A stretch of 52,032 nucleotides of DNA from UBA1731 sp964567665 (GTDB lineage: Bacteria; Verrucomicrobiota; Kiritimatiellia; RFP12; UBA1067): assembly GCA_964567665.1 (NCBI GenBank), contig CAZMNN010000016.1, positions 1 through 52,032 of the forward strand, written 5' to 3'. Both the position numbers and the translations under genes were made by a program. Shown here piece after piece: positions 32,687 to 41,316 of this stretch. Every line of letters begins with the position of its first letter. Within the stretch, counting starts at the first letter, position 1. The notes beneath the pieces were generated by a model that was given only the letters and a program-made list of their open reading frames with translations, did no database searches and was not told the origin of the DNA.

Positions 32687-33627
32687 GCATAACCATGCGA
32701 AGTGCAAAATTATTTCTAATGATGGCTTGTCTCGCATTGCAGATGCAAGGCGGCACTTTGGAGTTGGGCGGAATCATGCAATATCCAGCGGTTGAACACA
32801 TCGACTGGTCTCTCTTGGATTACGTCAAACAGAAGCATCTTTGCGATTTGGTGCTGAAATCCATGTTAATTCCACGCAAGAACCCAGACGTTGACATCTA
32901 TGCGAGAAAAATTGACGGCTCAGACAGAAAATCGTACCGCTTCAATCTGAAAGCAAAGCAGAAAATATCGTTACCCAAAGGCACTTATAGGTTTGAATGC
33001 ACGACACACGACATATCAATAGCGAAAAGGCACAATGGTGACGGATGGTGCATACAGTCCAAACCTGTAGTTCAGATACCTGAAACGAATGCCGTCACAA
33101 TCAAAATCCGCGTCCTTTGCTACAGCAAAGGCAGTCGCATTTCTTTGCGAGGGCGTCTTGTGAACGTTTATGGACAACCTCTGCCCAATCATGAAATATA
33201 CGGACAGCCGTTAATGTCATGCAGAAACGACAATGACTTCCACCAGTCCGCAAAAAGCCGAACCGATGCCTTTGGCAGATATGAATTCAGCGATCTGCCG
33301 CCAGCCTCATTGGATATCGCTGTGCAATATATGCTCATGGATGCAAGACGCTGCTCATCACTCACCGCATCGGGCGACAAAGTGCTGAACTTCGCAATAA
33401 CCGCCCAAAAGGATGGCTGCACCGTTTCCACAAACGTTCCTCTGCTGTCGGCAGGAAATCTCGTTGGTGTGCAACATATATCAAAACGGATATGGGAGGC
33501 TCTGCCGACAGAAATGAAAGCGAACATCACTAAAGCCAAGCCCATCAGTTCTCCGCATATTCCCGTAAGCACCAACAATGTCATCTACGTTGGCGACATC
33601 GTGCTTCCGGGAAAAAAGCGGCAATAG
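32680..33627 (+). CDS. Secreted protein with carboxypeptidase-regulatory-like domain
   Basis: A 315-residue protein (from the ATG at 32680; a second ATG at 32695 is also possible) with a hydrophobic signal segment followed by MQGG. Residues about 155-220 look like a carboxypeptidase regulatory-like (CarboxypepD_reg) beta-sandwich: SLRGRLVNVYGQPLPNHEI and SRTDAFGRYEFSDLPP. The rest is not recognised. It is coupled to the preceding secreted protein. Base composition is again AT-richer than the surroundings. The C-terminal codons lie in a direct repeat also present upstream of the cassette. Function unknown. Confidence 0.72.
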   Translation: MVSITMRSAKLFLMMACLALQMQGGTLELGGIMQYPAVEHIDWSLLDYVKQKHLCDLVLKSMLIPRKNPDVDIYARKIDGSDRKSYRFNLKAKQKISLPKGTYRFECTTHDISIAKRHNGDGWCIQSKPVVQIPETNAVTIKIRVLCYSKGSRISLRGRLVNVYGQPLPNHEIYGQPLMSCRNDNDFHQSAKSRTDAFGRYEFSDLPPASLDIAVQYMLMDARRCSSLTASGDKVLNFAITAQKDGCTVSTNVPLLSAGNLVGVQHISKRIWEALPTEMKANITKAKPISSPHIPVSTNNVIYVGDIVLPGKKRQ

Positions 33628-33644
33628 CAAAATGGAGAGACAAC
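33598..33644 (+). repeat. Right copy of the cassette-bordering direct repeat
   Basis: Covers the last codons of the second cassette gene and a GGAGAGACAAC stretch like the ribosome-binding region of the first cassette gene. Here no gene follows, as if a third unit had been lost. It pairs with 31184-31231. Confidence 0.75.
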
Positions 33645-33714
33645 AAAAAACTGTCCCCCTTCCATGTGACAATGGACGCACCATGCTGCGCAGCGAAGCG
33701 GCTTTCCAAGGAAA

Positions 33715-35007
33715 TCACAATGAACGGAGAACTTCCTCGAACGCAGCGACAAACGCAGCGGCATCGGACGCACCATGCGCAGCCGACACGAAATTGCACT
33801 CGAACTGCGAGGGCGCGATGTATATGCCCTTCTTGAAAAGACCATGGAAAATACTTGCATACAGACCGATGTCACACCGCTTTGCGGACGCAAGATCGCA
33901 GACAGGAGTTTCAGAACAGAACACCGTGAATACGCCGCCAAGATGCGACACGTGCAACGGAACGCCATAACGCCGCGCAGCGTCATTCACCCCATCCGCC
34001 ATGCCGCCGCAGATGTCAGCCATCACCGGATACGGATTGTCGCGTTCAAGGATGTCAAGCGTCTTCAGTCCGGCCGCAACGGCGAGCGGATTTCCGGCAA
34101 GCGTCCCGGCCTGATACACGGGACCGTCTGGGGCGAAAAGATCCATCAGCTCCGCCCTTCCGCCGACGGCGGCCAGCGGAAGACCGCCGCCTATCACCTT
34201 GCCGAGCGTCACTATGTCAGGATCGACATCCGCAAACGCGGACGAGTATGTGGAAAGTGCGAACCTGAATCCGTCAATCACCTCGTCGCATATGAGCAGC
34301 GCTCCAGACGAGCGCGTTAGCGAACGAAGCCCAGCAAGAAAACCGTCGGCAGGCGGCACAAGCCCCATGTTGCCCGCGACCGGTTCGACTATCACTGCGG
34401 CGACAAGATCGCCGCACCTGCCGAAAAACTCCCTCGCCGAATCAATGTCGTTGTACGGCAAGGAAACGGTATGCCGCGCAACATCCTCAGGCACCCCCGC
34501 AGATGACGATGCGCCGCCGGCGGTCAGCACTCCGCTGCCGGCCTTGACGAGCATGGAGTCTGAATGTCCGTGGTAACATCCGTCGAACTTGACGATCAAG
34601 TCGCGTCCTGTCGCTCCACGAGCAAGCCTCACCGCACTCATCACCGCCTCCGTGCCGGAGTTCACCGCCCGCACCTTGTCCATTCCAGGCACAAGAGAAC
34701 ACAGCCTCTCGGCGAAAATGACTTCATTCTCCGTAGCAATGCCGAACGTAGTCCCCTTCGCAGCCTGTTCAGACAGCGTTGCCGTCAATTCACGGTTGGC
34801 ATGGCCGAGTATCATCGCGCCCCAGCTGCAGCAGTAGTCGGTGTACAGCCGCCCGTCCACGGAACGCACACGCTGCCCATCGCCGCCGTTCACGATGAGC
34901 GGCGTTCCGCCCACTCCATTGAAGGCCCTGACCGGTGAATTAACCCCGCCGGGCGTGACACGCCGGGCGCGTTCAAACAAGATTGCATTTCTGTCGCAGG
35001 AATCCAT
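33715..35007 (-). CDS. hemL: Glutamate-1-semialdehyde 2,1-aminomutase
   Basis: PLP enzyme converting glutamate-1-semialdehyde to 5-aminolevulinate in the C5 route. The 430 residues match the family. Visible are TPGGVNSPVRAF (18-29), NSGTEAVMSAVRLAR (116-130), CDEVIDGFR (240-248) and the PLP lysine in VTLGKVIGGG (Lys270). The start is the ATG at 35007, preceded by GGAG and overlapping the 3' end of the SirC-HemA fusion gene by 35 bp; the track to 35043 would extend the overlap. The tight coupling to HemA fits channeling of the unstable semialdehyde. Confidence 0.95.
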   Translation of the reverse strand: MDSCDRNAILFERARRVTPGGVNSPVRAFNGVGGTPLIVNGGDGQRVRSVDGRLYTDYCCSWGAMILGHANRELTATLSEQAAKGTTFGIATENEVIFAERLCSLVPGMDKVRAVNSGTEAVMSAVRLARGATGRDLIVKFDGCYHGHSDSMLVKAGSGVLTAGGASSSAGVPEDVARHTVSLPYNDIDSAREFFGRCGDLVAAVIVEPVAGNMGLVPPADGFLAGLRSLTRSSGALLICDEVIDGFRFALSTYSSAFADVDPDIVTLGKVIGGGLPLAAVGGRAELMDLFAPDGPVYQAGTLAGNPLAVAAGLKTLDILERDNPYPVMADICGGMADGVNDAARRYGVPLHVSHLGGVFTVFCSETPVCDLASAKRCDIGLYASIFHGLFKKGIYIAPSQFECNFVSAAHGASDAAAFVAAFEEVLRSL

Positions 35008-36322
35008 GTCCGTTTCTCTCCATCTCACACAAGGCCTCCGCAATCACGGCATCCGCATGGGCGATGGCGTCGCCGACGGATCCGGTCTCAGCACGACGCC
35101 AGTCCTTGAGCGCATCGAGCGACACGGCACCGATATCCGGCGAGCAGTTCGGCGGCATTCCGAGGTCGATCACAAGCCGTCCAGGGACTGCTGCGGTGAC
35201 GACAGGCCTGTCTGCGGCAAGCGCACACACAAGCGCATCGCATTCCGGCACGGCATCGCCATGATGCAGCATTGTCACATTGCATCCCTTCAGCAGATTC
35301 GCAACAGAAGTCCCCAGAGCCCCCGTCCCCAGCACCGCAATTCGGGCGGACGCCAGATCTATTCTCGAAGCAAGATACCCGACAGCAGTCGCCTCTATCT
35401 CCTTGACGTCCAGAACATCCGCAGTCGCATGGCGCACATCCTTCGACGTACGCAGCACATCATCGAAAAAACCCTTGAGCGTTCCGCAAAGCATTCCGGA
35501 CAATGCAGATTCGTCCAAGGCATCCTTGATCTGCCTGACAACATGAAACTCACCCGCCCAGGCGGATTCAAGCCCAGAAGCAACCTTTACGAGATGGCGA
35601 AACGCCTCTGCGCCCTCAAGAACGAAATACTCGCTTTCATCCAACCCGTGAAACCCCATCATGCGCCTTACGAATGCAACATCGACATTCCCGTGGACAA
35701 TCGCCTCCACCCGGCTGCACGTGCTGAGCATCACCAATCCCTCAACACCTTTGATGCCATAGATCATGTGCGCCGTTTCACGCTGAGCCTCACGCGACAG
35801 GTGACACGCGGCGCGACGGTCTGACGGCATGAGTCTGTCATCCGTCCCTACGACAACAATCCTCGCCCTTGCCTCAGATTCGAGAAATTCACCGATCGCC
35901 CGTCTTAGAGCCTTCGCGCCGGAGCAGGATGCGCCATTCGTGGATATGGCCACAGTTGCACCGCCGGTACGCACAACGGCCGGCGTTACAAAATCCCCGT
36001 CTGCCCAGTTCATGTCGGCACAGCAGCACGGCACCGCACATCTTCGGGCATCGTCGAGTATCCGCCTGTTGACGTGCTTGTCGTCTGTGCAGGCGAACAC
36101 GAGCATCTTGCCGATGCAATCCCCCGCCCTGAATTCGCGGCACACAAACTCAACGCCGTCCGCTCGGCAGCCGGCGACATCCGGGGACACGACCGAGACG
36201 CGCACTCCGCAATCGCGAAGAAAGCCAGTCTTGCGCTGTCCGACCTTTCCGTACCCGACGACAAGCGCGGGCAAATCGCCCGCAACAAGGCTGACCGGCA
36301 CCGTATGTCTTGAAGGCCTCAT
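34973..36322 (-). CDS. hemA: Fusion protein: precorrin-2 dehydrogenase-like domain plus glutamyl-tRNA reductase
   Basis: A 449-residue fusion. Residues about 15-150 are a SirC/CysG-N-like precorrin-2 dehydrogenase: VVGYGKVGQRKTGFL (21-35), FACTDDKHVN and ISTNGASCSGAKALRR. Residues about 153-449 are glutamyl-tRNA reductase: catalytic Cys202 in LSTCSRVEAI, then GEFHVVRQIKDAL and the NADPH fold VLGTGALGTS near 306. The usual C-terminal dimerisation domain of about 100 residues is largely missing. I start at the ATG at 36322, 22 bp after queF, because the longer ORF overlaps queF. The product feeds HemL, whose gene overlaps it. The precorrin-2 domain suggests siroheme or corrinoid synthesis, but other genes for that are not in view. 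Confidence 0.88.
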   Translation of the reverse strand: MRPSRHTVPVSLVAGDLPALVVGYGKVGQRKTGFLRDCGVRVSVVSPDVAGCRADGVEFVCREFRAGDCIGKMLVFACTDDKHVNRRILDDARRCAVPCCCADMNWADGDFVTPAVVRTGGATVAISTNGASCSGAKALRRAIGEFLESEARARIVVVGTDDRLMPSDRRAACHLSREAQRETAHMIYGIKGVEGLVMLSTCSRVEAIVHGNVDVAFVRRMMGFHGLDESEYFVLEGAEAFRHLVKVASGLESAWAGEFHVVRQIKDALDESALSGMLCGTLKGFFDDVLRTSKDVRHATADVLDVKEIEATAVGYLASRIDLASARIAVLGTGALGTSVANLLKGCNVTMLHHGDAVPECDALVCALAADRPVVTAAVPGRLVIDLGMPPNCSPDIGAVSLDALKDWRRAETGSVGDAIAHADAVIAEALCEMERNGHGFLRQKCNLV

Positions 36323-36344
36323 GCCGCCGCAAACAAACCCGCAG

Positions 36345-36806
36345 TCAGCGCACCCCGTTCCATGCCGCAAAGCGCATCTCCGCGAGCTTGCGGTACTTTG
36401 CGCCAAATCCGCCGTTGACGAACGGATCGATGGATATCCCGCCACGAGCGGCAAACTTGCCTACGACCTCGATGTATTTTGGCTTCATCAGCGCAACAAG
36501 GTCGTTGTAGATGATGTTCACCACATCCTCATGGAAGTCTCCGTGGTTGCGGAATCCGAAAAGATATAGTTTCAACGACTTTGACTCGACAAGCCTTTTC
36601 GCGGGAATGTATCTGATCGTAAGCATTGCGAAATCCGGCTGACCGGTTTTCGGGCAGAGCGTGGTGAATTCCGGACAGGTGAACGTGACCCAGTAGTCCC
36701 TGTCCGGATGGGCATTCGGAAACGACTCAAGGACATCCGGAGAATATGTGACCGGCACGGGCGTTCCCTTGCCGAGCGACTTCAGCGATTCAAGACCTTT
36801 ACGCAT
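36345..36806 (-). CDS. queF: NADPH-dependent 7-cyano-7-deazaguanine reductase, short type
   Basis: Reduces preQ0 to preQ1 in queuosine tRNA modification. The 153 residues match the unimodular (YkvM) type. The catalytic centre is TCPEFTTLCPKTGQPDFA with Cys51 and Asp58, followed by the family motif FGFRNHGDFHED. The start is the ATG at 36806, 51 bp from an extended -10 box; an AAAGGA lies 12 bp upstream, a little far. It heads an operon with hemA and hemL. The other preQ0 genes are not in the window. Confidence 0.95.
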   Translation of the reverse strand: MRKGLESLKSLGKGTPVPVTYSPDVLESFPNAHPDRDYWVTFTCPEFTTLCPKTGQPDFAMLTIRYIPAKRLVESKSLKLYLFGFRNHGDFHEDVVNIIYNDLVALMKPKYIEVVGKFAARGGISIDPFVNGGFGAKYRKLAEMRFAAWNGVR

Positions 36807-36857
36807 GGTTAAGACTGTTCCTTTGACTGTGTACGACCGTCGGACATATGGCGTGGC

Positions 36858-36866
36858 ATTATACCA
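36858..36866 (-). promoter_or_regulatory. Extended -10 promoter TGGTATAAT of the queF-hemA-hemL operon
   Basis: Exact TGGTATAAT on the minus strand, 51 bp before the queF ATG and just after the MBL hydrolase stop codon. Confidence 0.7.
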
Positions 36867-36891
36867 AATCGAAAAAATGAAACGTGCATCG

Positions 36892-37668
36892 TCAGAACTC
36901 AAACAGTTCACTGGGGGCATCCTGACGCAGCACGTCAAGCGCGATATCGCTGCGATTGAGTGCGGCAATGGTCTCCGTGAACGCACTGCGGGCGAGCGAA
37001 ACGGAGTTGCACTCGCTTGAGATGTGCCCAAGGAGCAGATGCCGCAGACACGGCGGATTCGTGTCGCGAAGCAGTGCCGCCGCATCCTCGTTCGCGAGAT
37101 GCCCGTTGCGTCCGCGAATGCGCTGCTTCAGCAGCGGCGGACGTCCGCTCTGTTCAAGAAGGATGGGATCATGGTTGGCTTCAATCAGGGCGCAGGTGGC
37201 GCGGGCGAACATCTCACGCGCATTCGCCGTCACAAAGCCCATGTCCGTCCCGACAAAGAAAGCTCCACCGGCGCCTTCCAGAAAATAGCCCACCGGATCA
37301 GCCGCATCGTGCGGTATGGAGAACGCAGTGACAGAGAAATCGCCCAGCGTAAACGGTGTGCCGTTTTCGAACACAGTCCAGCCGTCATCCACCTTGCATC
37401 TGCCCGCTATCGCGTCTGCGGTGTCGCCGTTCGCGAAAAACGGAACGGTTGGATGCCTTGACCTGAACGTTGCGGCACCTGCGCAATGATCTGAATGATC
37501 GTGCGTAAACAACACGGCGGATACGTCATCCGCCTTCAGTCCGCACAGCGCCATGCGGCGCGTCAGCTCCCTGTACGAAAATCCGATGTCGACAAGCACC
37601 AATGTGCCGCCGGAACGCACGGCCAGCGAGTTCCCTTTCGACCCGCTGCCAAGAACGCGAAGTCTCAC
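36892..37668 (-). CDS. MBL-fold metallohydrolase, YycJ/WalJ-like
   Basis: A 258-residue cytoplasmic metallo-beta-lactamase-fold enzyme. It begins with the SGSKGNS motif typical of YycJ/WalJ and carries THDHSDH (His56, His58, Asp60, His61), the two-metal site; a later HISSECNS matches the C-terminal part of the family. YycJ-like proteins are proposed exonucleases or phosphodiesterases. The start is a GTG at 37668 with GGAGG 9 bp upstream, inside the purE 3' end. It is the last gene of a purD-purE-MBL unit. Confidence 0.88.
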   Translation of the reverse strand: MRLRVLGSGSKGNSLAVRSGGTLVLVDIGFSYRELTRRMALCGLKADDVSAVLFTHDHSDHCAGAATFRSRHPTVPFFANGDTADAIAGRCKVDDGWTVFENGTPFTLGDFSVTAFSIPHDAADPVGYFLEGAGGAFFVGTDMGFVTANAREMFARATCALIEANHDPILLEQSGRPPLLKQRIRGRNGHLANEDAAALLRDTNPPCLRHLLLGHISSECNSVSLARSAFTETIAALNRSDIALDVLRQDAPSELFEF

Positions 37669-37683
37669 GCCAGACCGCCTCCG

Positions 37684-38187
37684 TCAAACCTCATGGATGC
37701 GATCGTTCGCGGCGGCGACTTTGCGGGCCAGCTCCTCCTTGTGGCTGCGGAACCTCTCGCGGAGATCCGCGTCGGCCGTGCCGAGAATCTGGACGGCGAG
37801 CAGTGCCGCATTCACGGGACCGGCGCTTCCGCAAGCCACGCAAGCGACAGGAACGCCAGACGGCATCTGAACCGTAGCGTAGAGTGCGTCAAGGCCGTTA
37901 AGCGCGCCACCGGCTACAGGTATTCCGATCACAGGCAGGACTGTGCCGGCGGCCAGAACGCCGCCGAGGTGCGCCGCACCACCAGCCGCCGCGATGATCG
38001 CTTTCAATCCTCGCGATTCCGCGCTCTTCGAATACTCAAGCGCAACATCTGGCGTACGGTGTGCGCTTATCACCCGCGTCTCGTACGGCACTCCAAACCT
38101 GTCAAGCGTTTCACAGGCCTTCTTCACCAACGGCCAATCCGAATCGCTTCCCATCACAATCCCGACAAGTGGTTTTTCCGAATCCAT
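37684..38187 (-). CDS. purE: N5-carboxyaminoimidazole ribonucleotide mutase
   Basis: Class I PurE of purine synthesis (N5-CAIR to CAIR). 167 residues with MGSDSDWP (12-19), SAHRTPD and AAGGAAHLGGVLAA, all characteristic. The ATG at 38187 is chosen because GGAGG lies 5 bp upstream, whereas the ORF start at 38199 would place that sequence inside the gene. The partner PurK is not in the window. It sits 41 bp after purD. Confidence 0.95.
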   Translation of the reverse strand: MDSEKPLVGIVMGSDSDWPLVKKACETLDRFGVPYETRVISAHRTPDVALEYSKSAESRGLKAIIAAAGGAAHLGGVLAAGTVLPVIGIPVAGGALNGLDALYATVQMPSGVPVACVACGSAGPVNAALLAVQILGTADADLRERFRSHKEELARKVAAANDRIHEV

Positions 38188-38228
38188 CATAACCTCCATT
38201 CAATTTTTCAACGTCAGCGATGCGCCGT

Positions 38229-39530
38229 TCAACCGCGCCCGAATGCGCGATGCGCGATGTCTTTCCTGCAGAATGCGCCGTCGAACGATATCTTGCCGAC
38301 TGCGCGGTACGCGGCATCAACCGCTTCGCGGAGCGTCGCGCCAAGGCCAGTAACCGAAAGGACGCGCCCGCCATCCGTGACGGTCTCACCATCAACGCTC
38401 TTTGTGCCGCAATGGAAGACGATCACGCCGGGTTCGTTTCCGGCATCCGGCAGACCGGCAATCCGCTTGCCCTTCTCATAGTCTCCTGGATATCCACCGG
38501 ACGCAACCACGACTGTGGCGGCGGCCTCAGGCTTCACGACAACATCGTCATCCTTGAGGCATCCGGACGCAACGTGCATGAGCGCAGCCGCAAAGTCGCC
38601 GCCGAGGCGCGGCAGAACGGCCTCCGTCTCCGGATCGCCGAATCTGGCGTTGAACTCCACGACATTCACCTTGGAGCCGCTGAGCGCAGTCCGTCCGCCG
38701 TCAGGAGTAACCATAAGCCCGGCATAAAGCACACCCCTGTACGTAATGCCGCGTCTCTTGAGTTCGCGCACGACAGGCAGGATTATCCCCTCCTTGATTT
38801 CCGGGAGCATCGCATCCGTCACAACCGGCGCAGGGCTGTACGCTCCCATGCCGCCTGTGTTCGGCCCCTTGTCGCCGTCGAAAACGCGCTTGTGATCCTG
38901 CGAACTGGGCAGAAGCACGGCGTTTTCACCGTCCACAAGGGCAAGTATCGAACATTCCTCGCCGTCAAGAAACTCCTCCACGAGAACCTCGGCTCCGGCC
39001 GCTCCGAATCTGTTGCCGACGAGCATATCGTCTATTGCCGATTCCGCCTGCTCCATGGTCTCCGCAACTATCACGCCCTTTCCGGCGGCAAGCCCGTCGG
39101 CCTTGATGACGACCGGGAGACCGTATGACGGCAATGCAGCCTTGGCCGATGCGGCGTCCGTGAACGACTGGGCCTTGCCCGTCGGAACGCCGGCCGCCTG
39201 CATCACCTCTTTGGCAAACCGCTTGGAGCCTTCCATCTTCGCTCCGGCGGACACCGGACCGAAAGCCTTTACGCCTATTCCGTCCAAAGCATCCACAAGA
39301 CCGGCGCACAGCGGCGCCTCCGGCCCCACAACCACCAGATCCGGCCGGTTCTCTGCGCACCAGGCTACGATTCCGGCCACATCCGTCGCCTTCACCGGAA
39401 CGCATCCGGCAATCTCCGCCATTCCGGCGTTTCCGGGTGCGCACCAGAGTTCGTGCTTCTCCGCATCCTGCGCCAAACGCCATGTGATCGCGTGTTCGCG
39501 CCCACCACTGCCAACTACGAGAATTTTCAT
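38229..39530 (-). CDS. purD: Phosphoribosylamine-glycine ligase
   Basis: ATP-grasp ligase forming glycinamide ribonucleotide, second step of purine synthesis. 433 residues, family length. N-terminal GSGGREHAI (7-15), ATP-grasp VIKADGLAAGKGV, and NTGGMGAYSPAP and FNARFGDPE in the active site. The ATG at 39530 is fixed by the conserved N-terminus MKILVVGSGGREHA; the ORF back to 39641 would pass through the promoter. Only 7 bp separate the ATG from a perfect extended -10 box, so the mRNA should be leaderless. Confidence 0.96.
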   Translation of the reverse strand: MKILVVGSGGREHAITWRLAQDAEKHELWCAPGNAGMAEIAGCVPVKATDVAGIVAWCAENRPDLVVVGPEAPLCAGLVDALDGIGVKAFGPVSAGAKMEGSKRFAKEVMQAAGVPTGKAQSFTDAASAKAALPSYGLPVVIKADGLAAGKGVIVAETMEQAESAIDDMLVGNRFGAAGAEVLVEEFLDGEECSILALVDGENAVLLPSSQDHKRVFDGDKGPNTGGMGAYSPAPVVTDAMLPEIKEGIILPVVRELKRRGITYRGVLYAGLMVTPDGGRTALSGSKVNVVEFNARFGDPETEAVLPRLGGDFAAALMHVASGCLKDDDVVVKPEAAATVVVASGGYPGDYEKGKRIAGLPDAGNEPGVIVFHCGTKSVDGETVTDGGRVLSVTGLGATLREAVDAAYRAVGKISFDGAFCRKDIAHRAFGRG

Positions 39531-39537
39531 GGCTCTG

Positions 39538-39546
39538 ATTATACCA
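39538..39546 (-). promoter_or_regulatory. Extended -10 promoter TGGTATAAT of purD-purE-MBL
   Basis: Exact TGGTATAAT on the minus strand, 7 bp upstream of the purD ATG. Confidence 0.75.
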
Positions 39547-39687
39547 CATCTCAGACGACTGGTGGCCGCACCGCAGCATAAGCGCAGATGTCGGAATGCG
39601 AAAGGTTGGATGAACACTGCGTATGCAATCTGCCGCGCCAATCAAAAGCCGCCGGACAGGCCGCAAAGCGTCATTCCGACAAAGAGA

Positions 39688-40521
39688 CTATGGACGCGTC
39701 GGAGCGGGCGGCAGGTCTGTCTTTACGCCCACGAGCGCAATGCCGTGGCGGTTGGCGTACGACACTACGGCATTCCTCTCAAGCACGATCTGCCGCCCGG
39801 CCTGGAACGCGAGAGCCGTCACACCTGCGGATTTCATCGTCTTGAGCGTCTTGAGGCCAAGCACCGGAACGTCGAAACGCATGTCATGCCCCTCGCGAGC
39901 GCCCTTGAACACCACAGCCCCCTTGCCGCCAAGCCTTCCGCCGCGCTTTATGGCCGCATTCGTGCCCTCAAACGCCTCGACGGCGAGCACCATGCCCTCC
40001 TTCACAAGAACGGTCTGCCCGACGTCATGCCGCCCCATGTCGCGCACGACAGCCGCCCCGTGCGCAATGTCGCGCATCTCGCGCTCGTCTGGCGTCCGTT
40101 CGGTGAGAGGCCCCTCTCCCGGCAGACAGTCCTCCATGTAGCACGTTGCGGGAAGCACGTTCACCCCGGCACGGGAAAACTCCTCTATCAGCTTTCCGAA
40201 GATCGTATGGGCGTTCTTGCACGGAAGCGACCGAAGCCAGGCCTTCACCTCGTCATCAAACCGCGAACGGAAAAGCGACAGCGGGTTTATCTGCCCGGCG
40301 AGCATTGCGCCGTCGTATCCCTGCGAAGCGACCCAGCGTATTCCGTCCGCTATCTCGCCGATGCCGATCGTATGCACACCGTCCGCAGCCCGCATCGTCG
40401 AACGCGCAGTGGAGCCGCGCACCGCCAGCACGTCCACCTTTGCGACGCCAGCACGCTTTGCGCCGCGCACCGCAAGTTCGGGATACAGCCCCGCACCCGA
40501 TATGACTATCATGCTTTTCAC
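39688..40521 (-). CDS. lpxI: UDP-2,3-diacylglucosamine pyrophosphatase LpxI (DUF1009)
   Basis: Releases lipid X from UDP-2,3-diacylglucosamine in lipid A synthesis, so the cell should have a lipopolysaccharide outer membrane. The 277 residues match LpxI: an N-terminal Rossmann-like part starting MIVISGAGLYPEL and a C-terminal catalytic part with VLAVEAFEGTNAAIKRGG-like signature, KGAVVFKGA and a final GIALVGVK. Start is either the GTG at 40521, 8 bp from a TATAAT box and leaderless, or the ATG at 40512. It follows birA by 9 bp but has its own promoter. Confidence 0.9.
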   Translation of the reverse strand: MKSMIVISGAGLYPELAVRGAKRAGVAKVDVLAVRGSTARSTMRAADGVHTIGIGEIADGIRWVASQGYDGAMLAGQINPLSLFRSRFDDEVKAWLRSLPCKNAHTIFGKLIEEFSRAGVNVLPATCYMEDCLPGEGPLTERTPDEREMRDIAHGAAVVRDMGRHDVGQTVLVKEGMVLAVEAFEGTNAAIKRGGRLGGKGAVVFKGAREGHDMRFDVPVLGLKTLKTMKSAGVTALAFQAGRQIVLERNAVVSYANRHGIALVGVKTDLPPAPTRP

Positions 40522-40529
40522 GGCGCGGA

Positions 40530-40538
40530 ATTATAGCA
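40530..40538 (-). promoter_or_regulatory. Extended -10 promoter TGCTATAAT of lpxI, overlapping the birA stop codon
   Basis: Exact TGCTATAAT on the minus strand. The TAA inside TATAAT (40531-40533) is the birA stop codon, and the lpxI GTG is 8 bp downstream. Confidence 0.7.
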
Positions 40539-41316
40539 CATGAGCCTCTCCGGCGTATATCGCCTCGCCGCCCACGTCAAGCGAACCGTCAGCGGAGATT
40601 CCGCCGCAGACGCCGCTCGCCGGCGCATTGTCGCCATCCGTTCGCATGACAGACACGATGCGCCCCTTCAGAATGTCGAACCGGGAGATGTCCGGCAACA
40701 TTTCGCGGAATCCATGCTCACTCCACGTTCCCAGAGCCGTCCGCAGATGGCGAAGCACCCCATCCCGCACTTCAACCACAGAAATCGCAGACTGCCGCCG
40801 GACATCGCCGCAATGCGCCGCCGCAATGCGCAGAGACGTTGCGCGGTCGGCGATCTCGGCGGCGAACCGGGTCTGGTTGACGTTCACGCCGATACCGATG
40901 ATGACGTTGCCGCCGCTGCGTTCGCAGAGTATTCCGCACACTTTGCGTCCGCCGACAAGTACGTCATTCGGCCACTTGATCTTCACTTCCGGAATCTCCG
41001 GCAGAGTCGCATCACAGCATTTCCGTGCACCATGCCCGGAGAGAACGTAGGAAACCGCATTCGCAACGGCAAGCCCCGCGACGAGCGGCAAAGTCGCCAC
41101 TGCGTCCGGCGGCATCTCCGAAACGTCCACGACGGCGGACATCATCAGGTTCTCGCCTGGCGGCGAAATCCAACGGTGGTCAAGTCGCCCCCTGCCGTCG
41201 GTCTGCAGATCAGCGGTGAAGACGTCCCACGGCTTCCCCGCAAGCGCATCGACGTTCGTCGATTTCGTGACGGCGCGATGCGTCACGCGCCATCCGGCAC
41301 AGCCATTCACGCTCAC
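40531..41316 (-). CDS. birA: Biotin-[acetyl-CoA-carboxylase] ligase
   Basis: Attaches biotin to carboxylase carrier domains. 261 residues. The catalytic domain shows STNVDALA, the adenylate loop in DGRGRLDHRWISPPGENL, IKWPNDVLVGGRKVCGIL and IIGIGVNVNQT. There is no N-terminal helix-turn-helix, so it is a monofunctional ligase and not a repressor. Its ATG overlaps the rsmE stop by 4 bp (ATGA), so the two are translationally coupled. The stop codon lies in the lpxI -10 box. Confidence 0.94.
   Translation of the reverse strand: MSVNGCAGWRVTHRAVTKSTNVDALAGKPWDVFTADLQTDGRGRLDHRWISPPGENLMMSAVVDVSEMPPDAVATLPLVAGLAVANAVSYVLSGHGARKCCDATLPEIPEVKIKWPNDVLVGGRKVCGILCERSGGNVIIGIGVNVNQTRFAAEIADRATSLRIAAAHCGDVRRQSAISVVEVRDGVLRHLRTALGTWSEHGFREMLPDISRFDILKGRIVSVMRTDGDNAPASGVCGGISADGSLDVGGEAIYAGEAHVL

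Noticed and set aside
33645..33714. Possible remnant of a mobile element (AAAACTGTCCCCC stretch)
   Set aside because: Single short occurrence with no transposase and no inverted repeats.
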